DNA from: Simmondsia chinensis
Taxonomy: Eukaryota; Streptophyta; Magnoliopsida; Caryophyllales; Simmondsiaceae
Reading direction: 5' to 3'
Assembly: GCA_018398585.1 (NCBI GenBank)
Contig: JAGTTD010000015.1
Span: forward strand, 6,701,001-6,765,000
Length of the DNA: 64,000 bases
Shown: positions 21,539-33,009 of the stretch, in pieces
Layout of the letters: the number at the start of each line of letters is the position of its first letter
How positions within the stretch are numbered: the first letter of the stretch is position 1
Translations under genes and position numbers: made by a program
The notes under the pieces: model-generated
Told to the model about the DNA's origin: nothing
What the model saw: only the letters and a program-made list of their open reading frames with translations
Databases searched by the model: none

Positions 21539-22442
21539 TGTTGGGGAAATAAGCTAGCAGGTCCTTGGCGGTAATATTCATGGCAAAATGACCCTAGCGA
21601 AACAAGCATATCCTTAACGGCAAACACCATATTCGAGGCAATAGTGTCCTAACCTTGGCGGCATGAGCGTATGCACCCAATGCTAAGCATCTAACACGAG
21701 CCCAAGATATTATAGCCTTGGTGGCACGACCACATGCTTGGCGGTATGTCGTTGATGACATATACATCACAACATTCCCATCACGGCACCACCTCTCTCA
21801 CAATGATGCCATCTCCTTATTGCGAAACACACTACCAACCTCGCCCACCAATGGCTCACCTTGCTGCCACCAACGGCACACCTTGCTGCCACCAACTCAG
21901 CCAATCACTCGCTAGCCGCCAACCCTTACCTACCACACTAAGTAAGCTCCTATGCTCACGGTACCACCAACCCTCAACTGATTGTCCTCTTCCTATAAAT
22001 ACCGCCCCTTTTCCTCCATTCAGGCCAGGCTGCGGGAACCACTTTCCCCCACCTTCTTAAGGGACCTTCTCTCTCTCTTCTCTTTTCTACCCACTCTCTC
22101 TTTAGACCCCTCGCGCCCTCCATTCTCCACCCACTAGCTCTCTTTCCTCCAACTCACTAAGGGGCCACCTCCTATTTACTTCATGTTATTTATTTTACAG
22201 ATATCTATTATTATGATCTCAGCCTTTACTGACTTAGGCATTGGAGGGGTCTCCTGCAGTCCAATCCACAGGTCCCTCTGATGACGTTGCTCGTTTTGCA
22301 GGTAAGCCCGGACAAAACACACCAGCGGCTAACTTCTCAGCCAGAGCTTGAGTCTGGCTCTCTTCCTAAAGAACCTACTTAATCTTGTTCGGGGCAATTG
22401 AGTTTGGCTATCGTCCTATGCAACTAGCTCGATTTATCCCAA
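21539..22442 (+). repeat. 5' LTR, with TATA box
   Basis: About 900 bp. Promoter-like CCTATAAATACCGCC (TATA at 21994-22001). Internal phrases rich in CTTGGCGG and CACCAACGGCAC. The exact 3' end is uncertain by a few bases within the A-run at 22441. Confidence 0.8.
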
Positions 22443-22899
22443 AAAAAGTGGTGTCATCTATGGGAAGGATAGCCTGCTAGCGTTTGGTTCGGTACCCATG
22501 CTTCCCATTACGCGGGGGCTTCGGTGCGCGCCACAGGTCAAGCCCTTGGTTGGGAAACACGGCCATGTACTCAGGGCTAAGATTTTAGCTGGGGGCTTGG
22601 ACGCTCCAGGGGCTGCCCAAGTAAGATGGGACTCTACATTTTTATCCCTTCTTGCTCCATCTACCCTTAACCCAAGTCCCTCTTTGCCTGGTAGGTGGAC
22701 GCCCAGTCCTTTTGCTAAGCTAGGGGCTGGGCTCATAAAATCTGACTTTAATTATTGATTTATTTGTTAGACTTTACACTCTCAAACATGTAGTGTACGG
22801 TCTCGAAATTCGACTCATATGCGTCAAAAACTTATACACCCTTCACATAACTGTCATTTAAGCTAACTCGAGGTACCTTTTTATATAAAATTTATAAAA

Positions 22900-23640
22900 G
22901 TTTTGGGGTTATGGATCATTATGGCCAAGAAATTGGGCAAAATAAACTTAGGCTTATGCTTGGTAAGGCGTTGGCACCAACGAGCTTAGAACCACCACCA
23001 ACACGTTTGGCAGGTGGCTCCCCAGTAAATATGTTATCACCACTAGGTTTGACGAAGATTTGTTACCAGCCAGTCAGGCCAGGAGCTACCGCCAGCCAAC
23101 TTGGCTGAGGGCTCGCTAATAAACATACCATCATCAATAGGACTGACTGTATGTTCCCGCCAACAAGTTTGGCAGAAGGCCCACTTATAGGCGCGTTGGC
23201 ACCAACAAGCTTGTTTAAGAACTCACCAACAAACATTCACCTACCAATGGTTTTGGCTATGTGCCACTGCCAATGAGTTTGGTAGAGGGCCCACACTGGC
23301 GCCAATAATACTAGCGGTATTACTAATCAGTTCGGTAGAAGATTACCACTAATTAACCGAGCCATGAGCTATGGCCAACAAGTTTTACATGGGGCTCACC
23401 AATAAGCTCATTTCCGCCAATCAAATGAGTAATAAACTACTGCCAGCAAGTTGGTAGAAGGCTCACCAAAAAGAGTTTTGTCACTAGCAAGCTCACTAAA
23501 GGTCTACCGCCAACAAAGATTGACGTGGGATCGCCAACAAGTGCAATCCCTCCAATAAAATGAGTCACCAACTCCCACTAACAAATTTGGCAGGAAACGC
23601 GCTAACAAACGTACTGCCACCAATAAGATTGGATGGGTTT
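22900..23640 (+). repeat. Degenerate CCAACAAGTTTGGCAGAAGG repeats
   Basis: More than ten diverged iterations of a phrase like CCAACAAGTTTGGCAGAAGG followed by CTCACCAATAAAC. Units are 30-60 bases and irregular. They lie in the non-coding interior of the gypsy element. Confidence 0.7.
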
Positions 23641-23989
23641 TTCTGCCAAGCAATCAACCCACCAGGAAGGAAGCTACCGCTTTCAGCCTTGGCTATGGGC
23701 TGCCGCCTTCAAATTTAATGCTAAGAACTTTGTACAAGGGACAATGCTACCTTTCCTTTCCTATGTTAAGGATACAATTGCAAGGTCCTGTGCCAGTATA
23801 CTACACAAAGCATTCCCATTGGTAGCTTCAATACGCCATTTACGAATCCCCACCAGTACCCACAAATTTGCGTCTGCTCAAAACAATTCCTATGGGCAGA
23901 TTCAATGCGCCTTAAGGAATTTCCCCTAACTCTCCACTCATTTTAGTCCTATAAGCCAACTATTGGCTCCTATGATTGTTGATGCTATT

Positions 23990-24420
23990 CGTATACGCTA
24001 CTCATCATTTGTCAACGTTGACACTGCTCGATACGCTACTCAGCATTTGTTAAAGTTGATTGGTATATGATGCCTATTGACGCTATTTACAGTTTACGCC
24101 GCCAACTATTTATCAGTGGCTTATGCTATTCACTATTCATAGTTGGTCAAGGATATGGGTTTACAGTATGGGTTTACACTATTCATCACTCTCTATTCAC
24201 CGACAGAGTGGATATGTTTATTCACGGTAAGCTCCATCTCAGCTCACGGCTGGGCATTGGAGGCTGGCTATTTATCCATTCATGGTATGCTCCACCTTAG
24301 CTCACTGCTGGGGAGTGGGGGCTGGCTATCTATCTATTTACAGTATGCCTTAACCTAGCTCACGACTGGGAACTAGAGGCTAACGGTTTATAAATCCTCG
24401 GTACGCCCTATCCTACCTAA
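23990..24420 (+). repeat. Second internal repeat cluster
   Basis: Iterations of CGATACGCTACTCAGCATTTG (about 24000-24060) and of CAGCTCACGGCTGGGCATTGG / GGAGGCTGGCTAT (about 24235-24400). 24420-25030 shows no further recognised feature. Confidence 0.65.
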
Positions 24421-25029
24421 TGAGTAGAGGCAAAAGACTAATCATACACCTGAAGATAGTTAAAAACTGGAAGCTGGGGATTGCAAAATTAACAAAATCT
24501 ACAACTTAGTCAAAGGCTAAGATTGGCAGCTTCATAATGCTGCATAACGCCAAGACCAGATGACGTTACCTTTATAAAGCTAATAACACTGTTGGCACCA
24601 CATACACATAAATGGCGAATACAAACATTCGTGCACAACTTCCTTTTAGCCGAAAGTCCAAAATCACAAATAAGACTACAAGGACAATTCCATCAAAAGG
24701 GGAAAATAACATCTCACTCAAAATAAGGTTTTATTTAACTTATTACTTAACAAGATCTTACAGGGTTCCTCTTGGCGCGTATAAAACCTTCTATCCCTTG
24801 ATGGTGAGTTTTATACATCGTTAGTTATTCCTTGGCAAACATTACCTGATGTTTATTACTTCTTAGATCAATTGCAATATTCGCGTCACTAGATTACTCG
24901 TACGCCAAACCAAGGGTACTTCTTAACCGCAAGAATGCTTACAGGCGTTATCCTCTAACATAAAGCAAAGAACACCCTTAAAATTCATATACATTAACTG
25001 CTCTTAGGATAATATCAATAGAAGGGCAA

Positions 25030-27190
25030 AAAGAAAATATTCATTCCAAGTTAAGTGTCGTCAACCGGTATGTATTTACAACAAAAATACACTAGAAGGA
25101 TCACAAAAAATACCCAACCAAAAATAATGTCTTGGTCTTCTGCATCACCCAGAGAGCTAGACTCATACTCCCTTTCATCCTCCATCTCCTTAACAACTTC
25201 TTCAGCCATCCTTCGGAGCAAGGTTGCATCAAGTTGAGGGGCAATACTTTGGACATTTCTTTGAAACTTAGTCAATGCTTTATTTGCCCCAGTCCAATGC
25301 AATTAGTTCCTCAACTCAGAGAAATCAGGGCTTGCAAAATAATTCTCCACTACCACCTCCCTTGCATCCGCTAACCGGGCTAGCAAGTTGGCGAGGTAGA
25401 TTTCAAGCTTGCTCTTGGATTCCTAGGCGATACAATCCTTCTCTGCTAAGGATGCCTCAAGCTCGCCAATCTTAACCCTCAACTCCTCAACTAGCCTTAT
25501 TCGGAATTGCTCTGATTCTTGGGACTTCTAAAGGGCAGCTGAATAAGAGGCAAGCTCTTCCCGGGTATGCTGAAGATTGGCATCTTTATCAACAGAATCC
25601 TCCAATGTAAGTCCAATTGCGCCCAACACCTATAAGTTTCGCATATAATGAGTAAGGTGTATGAAGAAGTATAAGTTATAGCAAACAATATCCCTCACCT
25701 ATGAGATGCATGTCACCATCTCAGTCGATGAGGCTCTTCTAACTCTTTCCAAATCCTGGGGAGAAATAAATGCCTTTAAATGTTGGGAGAGAGACCTTAT
25801 GTCACCGCCAACCTACATAGAAGCAAAAGGCTCAGAATCCCTTAATTCTTCCCTAGGTTCCCGTCCACTACTCAGCCCGATAACTATAACTCTTCCGGGA
25901 GTATCGGGAAGGGAACCCTGCGAAAACAAGAATGGAGGATTGCCATCTTCTGCCATATATGTCTCAACTTCAGTGGCGGTATCTTCAGAAAAAGAAGCTC
26001 TCCAACTGACCAAGCGACGATGGACTTGAGAAGGCGCCTTCTCAACACCGAATGTGGAATCTTGGCGAGATGGCCTTTTGGCTAACTTTCGCCCTCCAGG
26101 GACAGGATGCCGCCTTTATTCTCTCTTCTCAATAGGAAGGGACAAGAACTCTCGAATGTTCAATGCCTACAGCTCTTTAACTAAAAGGGAATAAAAGTAA
26201 GCACCCCACGCCATAATAAGAACCAAATAAACATTAAGTTGGCAGAATACATACCCGGATATGGCTTTCTGCTTAATCCAGCTTTGGCGAGAATTATTTC
26301 CTATTCCAACAGCTCCCTTGTAGCCAAAAAACTTGTTCCCCCTTAAAATTCCCGATTAAATAGTCATATATCTTGCGCTCCTCTCAAGTGGTAGTCTCCA
26401 TCTTAGGTTGGGTCAATTTGTTAACAACCTACCAGCACGTGAGATAACGAGGGCATCTTGGCGGCTTGACCCAAATAAACTTACACAACCAATTTTTCAG
26501 ATTAGATGGGTTACTCTCGATAAAAGTAGCTCCCCACCTCCTCTCAAAGAAGGTACCGCTCTTGAATTGTTTCAGTTTAACCAAAATGTCAAAAAATTTA
26601 TGGGTTAGCTGAAACCCGTTAACAAAACAGCCTAACAAAAAATCATATATATTCCTATACGCATTCGGTGTTACTTAACAAGGGCAAACATTGTACAAAA
26701 GCAAAACATTGGAAATAAAAAGTAGGAGGGAAAACCGCAAGCCTACATCAAGTGCGTCTATGCTCATCAAGAAAAAGTCCCTTGGCGGATATAGGGAACA
26801 TTCGTCCTCTTTAAGCCCTTAAATCTCAAAATCGTCATGAAAATAATACTTGACGCGTAACATTTCCACTCCCCTTTCACCCGCTGTCTGAGATACAAAG
26901 GCACGAGAAGGACGGGCCCTAAATGCCTTCGGAAACTCTTTCACAACCTCCACCTGTTCCGGTACCCAATGCGCAACTAGAGGGCGTTGAGGGGTAGGCT
27001 CCAAAGCAGCTCTCTCCCTGACTGGCTGTTCTGAAGACCTGGCCTCCTCACTTGTCTCTAGGACACTGCTTTCACCACCAACAGGACGTTCAGAAGGCAA
27101 AACATCCTCATGAACCTCCTTGATGGATTGTTTTGCACGAACCTCACCTCCAGCAAGACATTCAGTAGCACCGGCCATATATGCCATTTA
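25030..27190 (-). pseudogene. Antisense gene of the second Tat-like element
   Basis: On the minus strand: an N-terminal part with low-complexity Glu/Arg/Pro content (27187-26819) ends VKYYFHDDFEI, aligning with KYYFPEDYKVW of the 16500-17700 gene. After stops, 26638-26429 gives FVNGFQLTHKFFDILV...WLCKFIWVKPP, aligning with YVNGFIPSLWVFDFLL...ENKFVWVKPP. Near 26320 a RELLE-EIILAKAGLSRK-like phrase aligns with the helical tail of the other copy. A likely coiled-coil C terminus (25302-25051) ends with a hydrophobic segment. Same family as the other antisense gene; broken by stops. Opposite in orientation to its host element. Confidence 0.62.
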
Positions 27191-27717
27191 TGTAGTCTTA
27201 AGGGTTGAAGAAAGTAGGAGTAAGTCAATATCCTCACCCACCATGAGAGGAATTCGTACGAAGAAATGACAAAAATTGCGAATAGAGGGTGTAAAGCGTG
27301 ATAGTTGAATAAAATAATTTTTAGGGATTCGAAACATTTTCTGAGAGGAGGATGAAGGGAGAAGAAGATTTCGCTGGTAGACTTTGAAAATAAACGGCTT
27401 AGATGTATTAGAATAAATGAACGGTCCAGATTTAATTAAGGACTGACTAATGGGATAGCTCCTCACCACATGTCAGTCGATTACCGTCAACTCATTAATA
27501 TCGCGTGTTCCCAAGGAGGACCCCATGCTCCCCTTCACAGTGTTACAATACCGCCACATCAACTTGGTGTAAGAACTATACTTCCCCACTTGTTGAAGCC
27601 GCCTTCATTAGCTAACAGGCCGAACTCTAGGAAAAGACACCAACCCTTGAATACTGGAATGCACTCCACGGCCGAATGTGAACAAGTTCAGCTTTGCCCA
27701 TGGAGTGAGGGGCTAAC

Positions 27718-28443
27718 TGTTGGGGAAATAAGCTAGCACGCCCCGGGGTGGTAATATACTTGGCAGATGACCCTAGCAGCCCAAGCATATCCTTAGCAAA
27801 CACCTGATTCAAGGCAATAGCGTCCTAACCTTAGCGACATACGCGTATACACCCAACAGTAAGCATCTAACACGAGTCCAAGGTATTAAAGCCCTGGCGG
27901 CATCGCCTCATGCTTGGCGGTATGTCATTGACGGTATATACATCTTGGCATCCCCATCACGGCACCACCTCTCTCATGATGACGCCATCTCCTCACTGTG
28001 AAACACACTATCAACCTCGCCCACCAATGGCACACCTTGCTGCCACCCACTCAGCCAATTACCCACTAGCCGCCAACCCTTACCTAACACACTAAGCAAG
28101 CCCCCTATGCTCATGGTACCGCCAACCCTCAACCGACTCTCCTCTTCCTATAAATACCGCACATTTTCCTGCATTCAGGCTAGGCTAGCGGGAACCTCTA
28201 TCCCCCACTTTCTTAAGGGACCTTCTCTCTCTCTCTCCCCCCTATTTTCTACACACTCTTTCTTAGAACCCCTCCAGTCGTCCACTCTCCACCCACCAGC
28301 TCTCTGACCTCCAACTAAATAAGGGACACCTCCAATTTACTCATGTTATTTATTTTACACATTTATTATTATGATCTCGGTCTTTACTGATTTATGCATC
28401 AGAGGGGTCTCCCGCGATCTAACCCATGGGTCCCTTTGATGGC
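27718..28443 (+). repeat. 3' LTR, truncated by insertion
   Basis: Starts TGTTGGGGAAATAAGCTAGC like the 5' LTR, and has its TATA at 28149-28156. It stops at CCCTTTGATGGC, where the 5' LTR continues for about 170 bases. The next element starts precisely there. Confidence 0.82.
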
Positions 28444-29657
28444 TGTTAAAAATAAAAATAACCGGTTAAATATTAAAATAGGATAACAAAATAATAAGTT
28501 CTAATTAAGTAAAAAAAAGTATAAAAAGACAAAAAATATCTCCCCTCCTTCTCTCTCTTCCACGTGCTCCTTTCTCTCTCCTTTTTCCTTCTTCCCTAGC
28601 TTTTCTCTCTCCACTCTCCTCTCACCCCCACCTCTCTCTCCTCTCTCCCTGCCTGCCATGACTCCCGTACCGTCACCACCACGCCTCTACCATCACCTAC
28701 CTACCGTCACCATCTTCTACCCCCTCCTACCGCAGCGGTACCGCCCGACCTTGCCGGTACCGCCTAACCCATGCCCATACCGTCCTCCCTCACCTCCACC
28801 CCTACCGTCCTTCAGTCTCTCTCCTCCTCACTTTCCCCAACCTCCACCATCATACCTCTACCACCCACTACCGTCCACCACGGTGCCTACAGCCTACCAC
28901 ATTCACCACCGGTACCGCCCGGTATTGTCCTCCTCTCCTCCTCTTCTACCGTCCTCTCTCTCCTTCTCTACCGCCTGACCATCGTGGTACCGCTACCGCC
29001 TGACCATTACCGTCCACCTCCTCTCACCCCTCTACCATCCACCTACCCCATCTATAAATACCAACCCCATTTCTCCATTTAAACCAAGGCCCAACCAAGT
29101 ACTTTCTCTCTCCAACTTACATCAACCCCCTTTCCTCTCTCCTTCCACTCCAGCCGGTCCCGAGTACAACTCCAACCACCGGTGTCGCGCCCCTCTCCGG
29201 CGACCTTGCCAGACAGCTCCGGCCACCCCACCGGCATCGGCCCCTCGAGTCTCTCTCTCACCATCTCTCTCTCGGTCTCCCACAATCTCTCTCACCATCT
29301 CTCTTTATCGGTCTCCCACAATCTCTCTCTCTCCTCTCCCACCAAGCCTACAAGGCCCCAGCGCCAGCCACCGACCACCGAGGACCCCATCTCCTCCATA
29401 TATGATAAGTATTTATTATTGTTTACTTTACGCTATTTACTTATCACATTTATTGTCATGCCTTTACTAACTTAGGCATCGGAGGGGTTCCCCGCAGGCA
29501 AACCCGTGGATTCCTCTGACGGCCTTCTTCGTTTTGCTGGGGAGCCCGGGTTAAACGCGCCAGCAGCTACTTTCTCAAGTGATCCAGAACCTACAAATAT
29601 TTGTTGCTCGAGGCATTTGGGTCTGGCTCACTGACTGAACCAAATGTAACCGAAACA
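28444..29657 (+). repeat. LTR of the third gypsy-type element
   Basis: 1214 bp, starts TGTTAAAAATAAAAATAACC, ends CCGAAACA. Pyrimidine-rich (28540-29400), with TATA at 29053-29060. The apparently long proline/serine-rich reading frames here are by-products of the CT-rich sequence. The last 200 bases resemble the end of the preceding element's LTR. Confidence 0.75.
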
Positions 29658-29890
29658 AAGGCGCCGTCTGTGGGAAGGATAGCTTGCTAGCGTTTAACCT
29701 GGTATCTCGTGCAAAACACTTAAGATCCTCACAAAGTTTGGGGCTATAGTACCTGTTTAAACATCAGATAAGTCTTTAGTTTTAATTTTTCTCTGTCTAC
29801 TTGCCTTCTAATACCTCTAAATTAGGATTTCGGATCTAAAATTGTCAGTAAATTTGAGGCAAGTTTTATTTCTAAATTTTAAAAATTGGT

Positions 29891-29893
<3 letters not shown>

Positions 29894-29925
<32 letters not shown>
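29894..29925 (+). repeat. A32 homopolymer
   Basis: Thirty-two consecutive A in the element interior. Could mark the tail of an old retroposed insertion, but no target duplication was identified. Confidence 0.9.
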
Positions 29926-29928
<3 letters not shown>

Positions 29929-30779
29929 GATAACAGGGGAACAGGGTAAAAGGAGAAGAATAAGATGTGAAATTTGGAGTATCTAAATAAAGTTTGAGTA
30001 TTTGTCTAACTTTGTCTAATACAAACCTATATAGTATCGTTTATACAGCTAAAAATTTGGTATTGCAAATTTACAACGATTATATACAATTTATTTTGGC
30101 ATATATTCCTGCTGCAATTTTACAAAAATTATACAATTTAGTTTAGCTAATTTTCCATTATAAATTTGCAGTAACATTTGAACTGATTTATCATTTGTTG
30201 GTCAAAAGCGGTTTACTGAATTTTTCAATCAATTTTTTAGGCTAATTTTTGCTGCAATCTTTGGGATGTATTTCATTTGCTATATAGTTTCAACCCAATA
30301 TTTTTCAATAATCAATCAAAAAACTATTGTGGGCCTTTCAAAATTTTGGAAAATAGCTGTAGAGAACAAAAAATTTTCAATAACTTCTTACAAAACATAC
30401 TTATTTCCGATCAATATTTGCAGAGATAAAAAAATATATACTATTTAGATAATAATGTATTTATACTTAATTAACCTCCTGATTAATTGAGCAAAAATCA
30501 AAATTAGAGTTATAGCACAATTTGTCGTCTAATAAAGACGCTCCTCTATACAAAACATACTTATTTCTTAATTTTTGTTACTCATATAGCCTAAATTTGT
30601 GATCTAATGTTTCCCGAGAGTAAGAAATGTTTACCATTTATGTGATTATTTATGTCTAAGTAATGTTAAATAACCAAATATAATGTTATTTATGTGAGTT
30701 TTTGACGTGGGATTATATAATGTTATTTTATGTAGTTTACCTATTAATGCTTCCTATATAATAAAAAAAATAATCACAT

Positions 30780-31150
30780 AAAACTCATGTTATGGGTTGA
30801 CCAGTCGAGCCGTAAGTCCTTCTCAGGCAGGCGCGTTTACCTACGTGATTTATGTTCAACCCTGTCCCCAGCCGGGGGTTGGGGGCTTAACATTCCCTAT
30901 GTGATTTACATTTCTTACGTGATTAACGTTCCCAATGTGATTTATGCTCAACCCAATCCCTAGTCGGGGGCTGGGGGCTGGGGGATTAACATTCCCATGT
31001 GATTTACGTTCCTTACATGATTTACGTTCCTTATGTGATTGACGTCCCTTATGCGATTTATACTAGCCCAGTCCCTAACCGGGGACTGGGGGCTTGATGT
31101 TTCCTGCGTAATCCATGTTAACCCAGCCCCAGGCCGGGGGTTGGGGGCTG
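30780..31150 (+). repeat. Repeats of TATGTGATTTACGTTCC and GGGGGCTGGGGGCT
   Basis: Alternating phrases: short lines of ATGTGATTTACGTTCCTT and longer CAACCCAGTCCCCAGCCGGGGGCTGGGGG units, the latter containing an internal inverted repeat (CCCCAGC/GCTGGGG). About five rounds. Confidence 0.75.
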
Positions 31151-31269
31151 AGATTGTTATCCGCGGTAGACTCCCAATATTATCGGGAGCCCGCGATGGT
31201 GTATGCCCCATTGATACCAGGGCTGATGTTGGGATTTGCTCCAAGTAGCATTGGGAGCTCGAAGATAAG

Positions 31270-31850
31270 GGAGCCATAAGCCCTTCTCAGGCGGGTACGA
31301 CACATTTACGCTGTAAGCCCTTCTCAAGAGGATCAGACACATTTACGCTGTAAGCCCTTCTCAGGTGGGCAATATTTAGTCGAACCGTAAGCCCTTCTCA
31401 GGCAGGTAAGACACATTTACGCTGTAAGCCCTTCTCAGGCGGGCAATATTTAGTCGAGCGGTAAGCCCTTCTCAGGCGGGTAAGACACATTTACGCTGTA
31501 AGCCCTTCTAAGGCATATTTAGTCAAGCCATAAGCCCTTCTCAGGCGGATAAGACATGTTTACGCTGTAAGCCCTTCCCAGGCTGGCAATATTTAGTCGA
31601 GCCATAAGCCCTTCTCAGGCGAGTAAAACACATTTACGCTGTAAGCCCCTCCCAGGCTGGCAAAAGTTAGTCGAGCCGTAAGTCCTTCTCAGGTGGGTAA
31701 GACCCATTTACGCTGTAAGCCCTTCTCAGGCTAGCAATATTTAGTTGAGCCGTAAGCCCTTCTCAAGTGGGTAAGACACATTTACGCTGTAAGCCCTTCT
31801 CGAGCTAGCAATATTTACTCGAGCCATAAGTCCTTCTCAGGCAAGCGTAC
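31270..31850 (+). repeat. Alternating 35-bp tandem repeats (16 half-units)
   Basis: Sixteen copies of a unit containing TAAGCCCTTCTCAGG, about 35 bases apart. Two versions alternate: one continues GCGGGTAAGACACATTTACG, the other GCGGGCAATATTTAGTCGA. This makes a higher-order unit of about 70-75 bases repeated eight times. Confidence 0.88.
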
Positions 31851-31859
31851 TATGCCCTA

Positions 31860-32520
31860 CCTAACATCGGGGTGGGCATTTGTTTTTGCTCCAATTGAAA
31901 TGGGAGCAAGGAGTTATTCGGGCGCGGTAACTCTCACCTAACGTGAGAGCCCGCAATTATTTTGAGTCCCCTCAAACACTGGGGGCTGGCGGTCATTTTT
32001 GCTCCAATTGAAATGGGAGCACGGAGTTATTCGGGCGCGGTAACTCTCACCTAACGTGAGAGCCCGCGGTTACTTTGAGTCCCCTCAAACACTGGGGGCT
32101 GGCGGTTGTTTTTGCTCCAATTGAAATGGGAGCACAGAGTTATTTGGGCGCGGTAACTCTCACCTAACGCGAGAGCCAGTGTTTATTTTGAGTCCCCTCA
32201 AATGCTGGGGGCTGGCGGCTGTTTTTGCTCCAATTGAAATGGGAGCACGGAGTTATTCGGGCGCAGTAACTCTCACCTAACGTGAGAGCTCGCGATTATT
32301 TTGAGTCCCCTCAAACACTTGGGGCTGGCAGTTGTTTTTGCTCCAATCAAAATGGGAGCACGAAGTTTTCAGGCGCGGTAACTCTCACCTAACGTGAGAG
32401 CCCGTGGTTATTTTGAGTGCCCTCAAACATTGGGGGCTGACGATTGTTTTTACTCCAATTGAAATGGGAGCACAAAGTATTCAAGCGCGGTAACTCTCCC
32501 CTAACGTGAGAGGCCATGGT
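31860..32520 (+). repeat. 113-bp satellite, six tandem copies
   Basis: Copies start with GCTCCAATTGAAATGGGAGC at 31889, 32001, 32114, 32227, 32340 and 32452 (spacing 112-113). Each unit contains two hairpin-forming stretches, GCTCC...GGGAGC and CTCTCACCTAACGTGAGAG, and ends in CAAACACTGGGGGCTGGC. A degenerate seventh unit follows near 32560. Confidence 0.92.
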
Positions 32521-32785
32521 TATCTGTGCCCCACCTAACATTGAGGCGCGCGGTTGTTCCACTCCAACCAGTATTGGAGCACGGTTTACGCTCCAACCGA
32601 CACAAGGAGTACAAAGTAGAATACACTCCAACCCAGCCTACGGCTAACAGTTAGGAGTTAAAAATATTCGCAATATGCTCCAAATCAGCCTACGACTGGA
32701 GGCTAGGAGTTAAAAATTATTACCTGACTACTCAAATTCACTGCCAGTTACTCGAAAATCGCCAGCGGAGTAGTGGGAAAGTGTG

Positions 32786-32790
32786 TGAGA

Positions 32791-32825
<35 letters not shown>

Positions 32826-32828
32826 GGA
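32786..32828 (+). repeat. GA dinucleotide microsatellite
   Basis: A run of about 20 GA units with one T interruption. The rest of 32520-33000 is unassigned repeat-like DNA. Confidence 0.9.
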
Positions 32829-33009
32829 AACAAGTAAGAAAAGCCCATTTATTTAAACGAACGCCCTCTTGGGCCTTTTTAATCGGAAACACTTACAAGC
32901 CCATTTTGCTCCTTTTATTTTAATTAAAAAAAAACAAAGAGAGCTGCTTAAAAAAAATTCTATAAGACAATTTAATTGAACAAAATATTAAAAAAAAAAA
33001 AAATTCATG

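Larger units (their letters stand above)
21539..28443 (+). mobile_element. Non-autonomous Tat-like gypsy element
   Basis: The left LTR (21539 on) and a truncated right LTR (27718-28443) both start TGTTGGGGAAATAAGCTAGC. After the left LTR, GGTGTCATCTATGGGAAGG (22450) matches the GGCGCCGTCTGTGGGAAGG form seen in the neighbouring element (29660). The interior has no recognisable gag-pol; it consists of degenerate repeats (22900-24420) and an antisense gene (27190-25030). The right LTR is cut by insertion of the next element at 28444. Confidence 0.78.
28444..32960 (+). mobile_element. Gypsy-type large non-autonomous element, 3' truncated
   Basis: A complete LTR (28444-29657) is followed by GGCGCCGTCTGTGGGAAGG, a primer-binding region typical of Tat/Ogre-type gypsy elements. 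The interior (29658-30780 AT-rich, then ordered repeats) has no recognisable gag or pol, and no second LTR is found before 33000. It inserted into the right LTR of the preceding element. Confidence 0.65.

Noticed and set aside
25051..25302. Small membrane protein gene on the minus strand
   Set aside because: It is the C-terminal piece of the antisense gene remnant in the Tat-like element, not a separate gene.
28658..29082. Long Pro/Ser-rich open frames
   Set aside because: They result from a CT-rich LTR leader; overlapping frames look equally protein-like and no domain is present.
31270..32520. CRISPR-like appearance of regularly spaced repeats
   Set aside because: The units are contiguous tandem repeats without unique spacers, there are no cas genes, and the DNA is plant nuclear.
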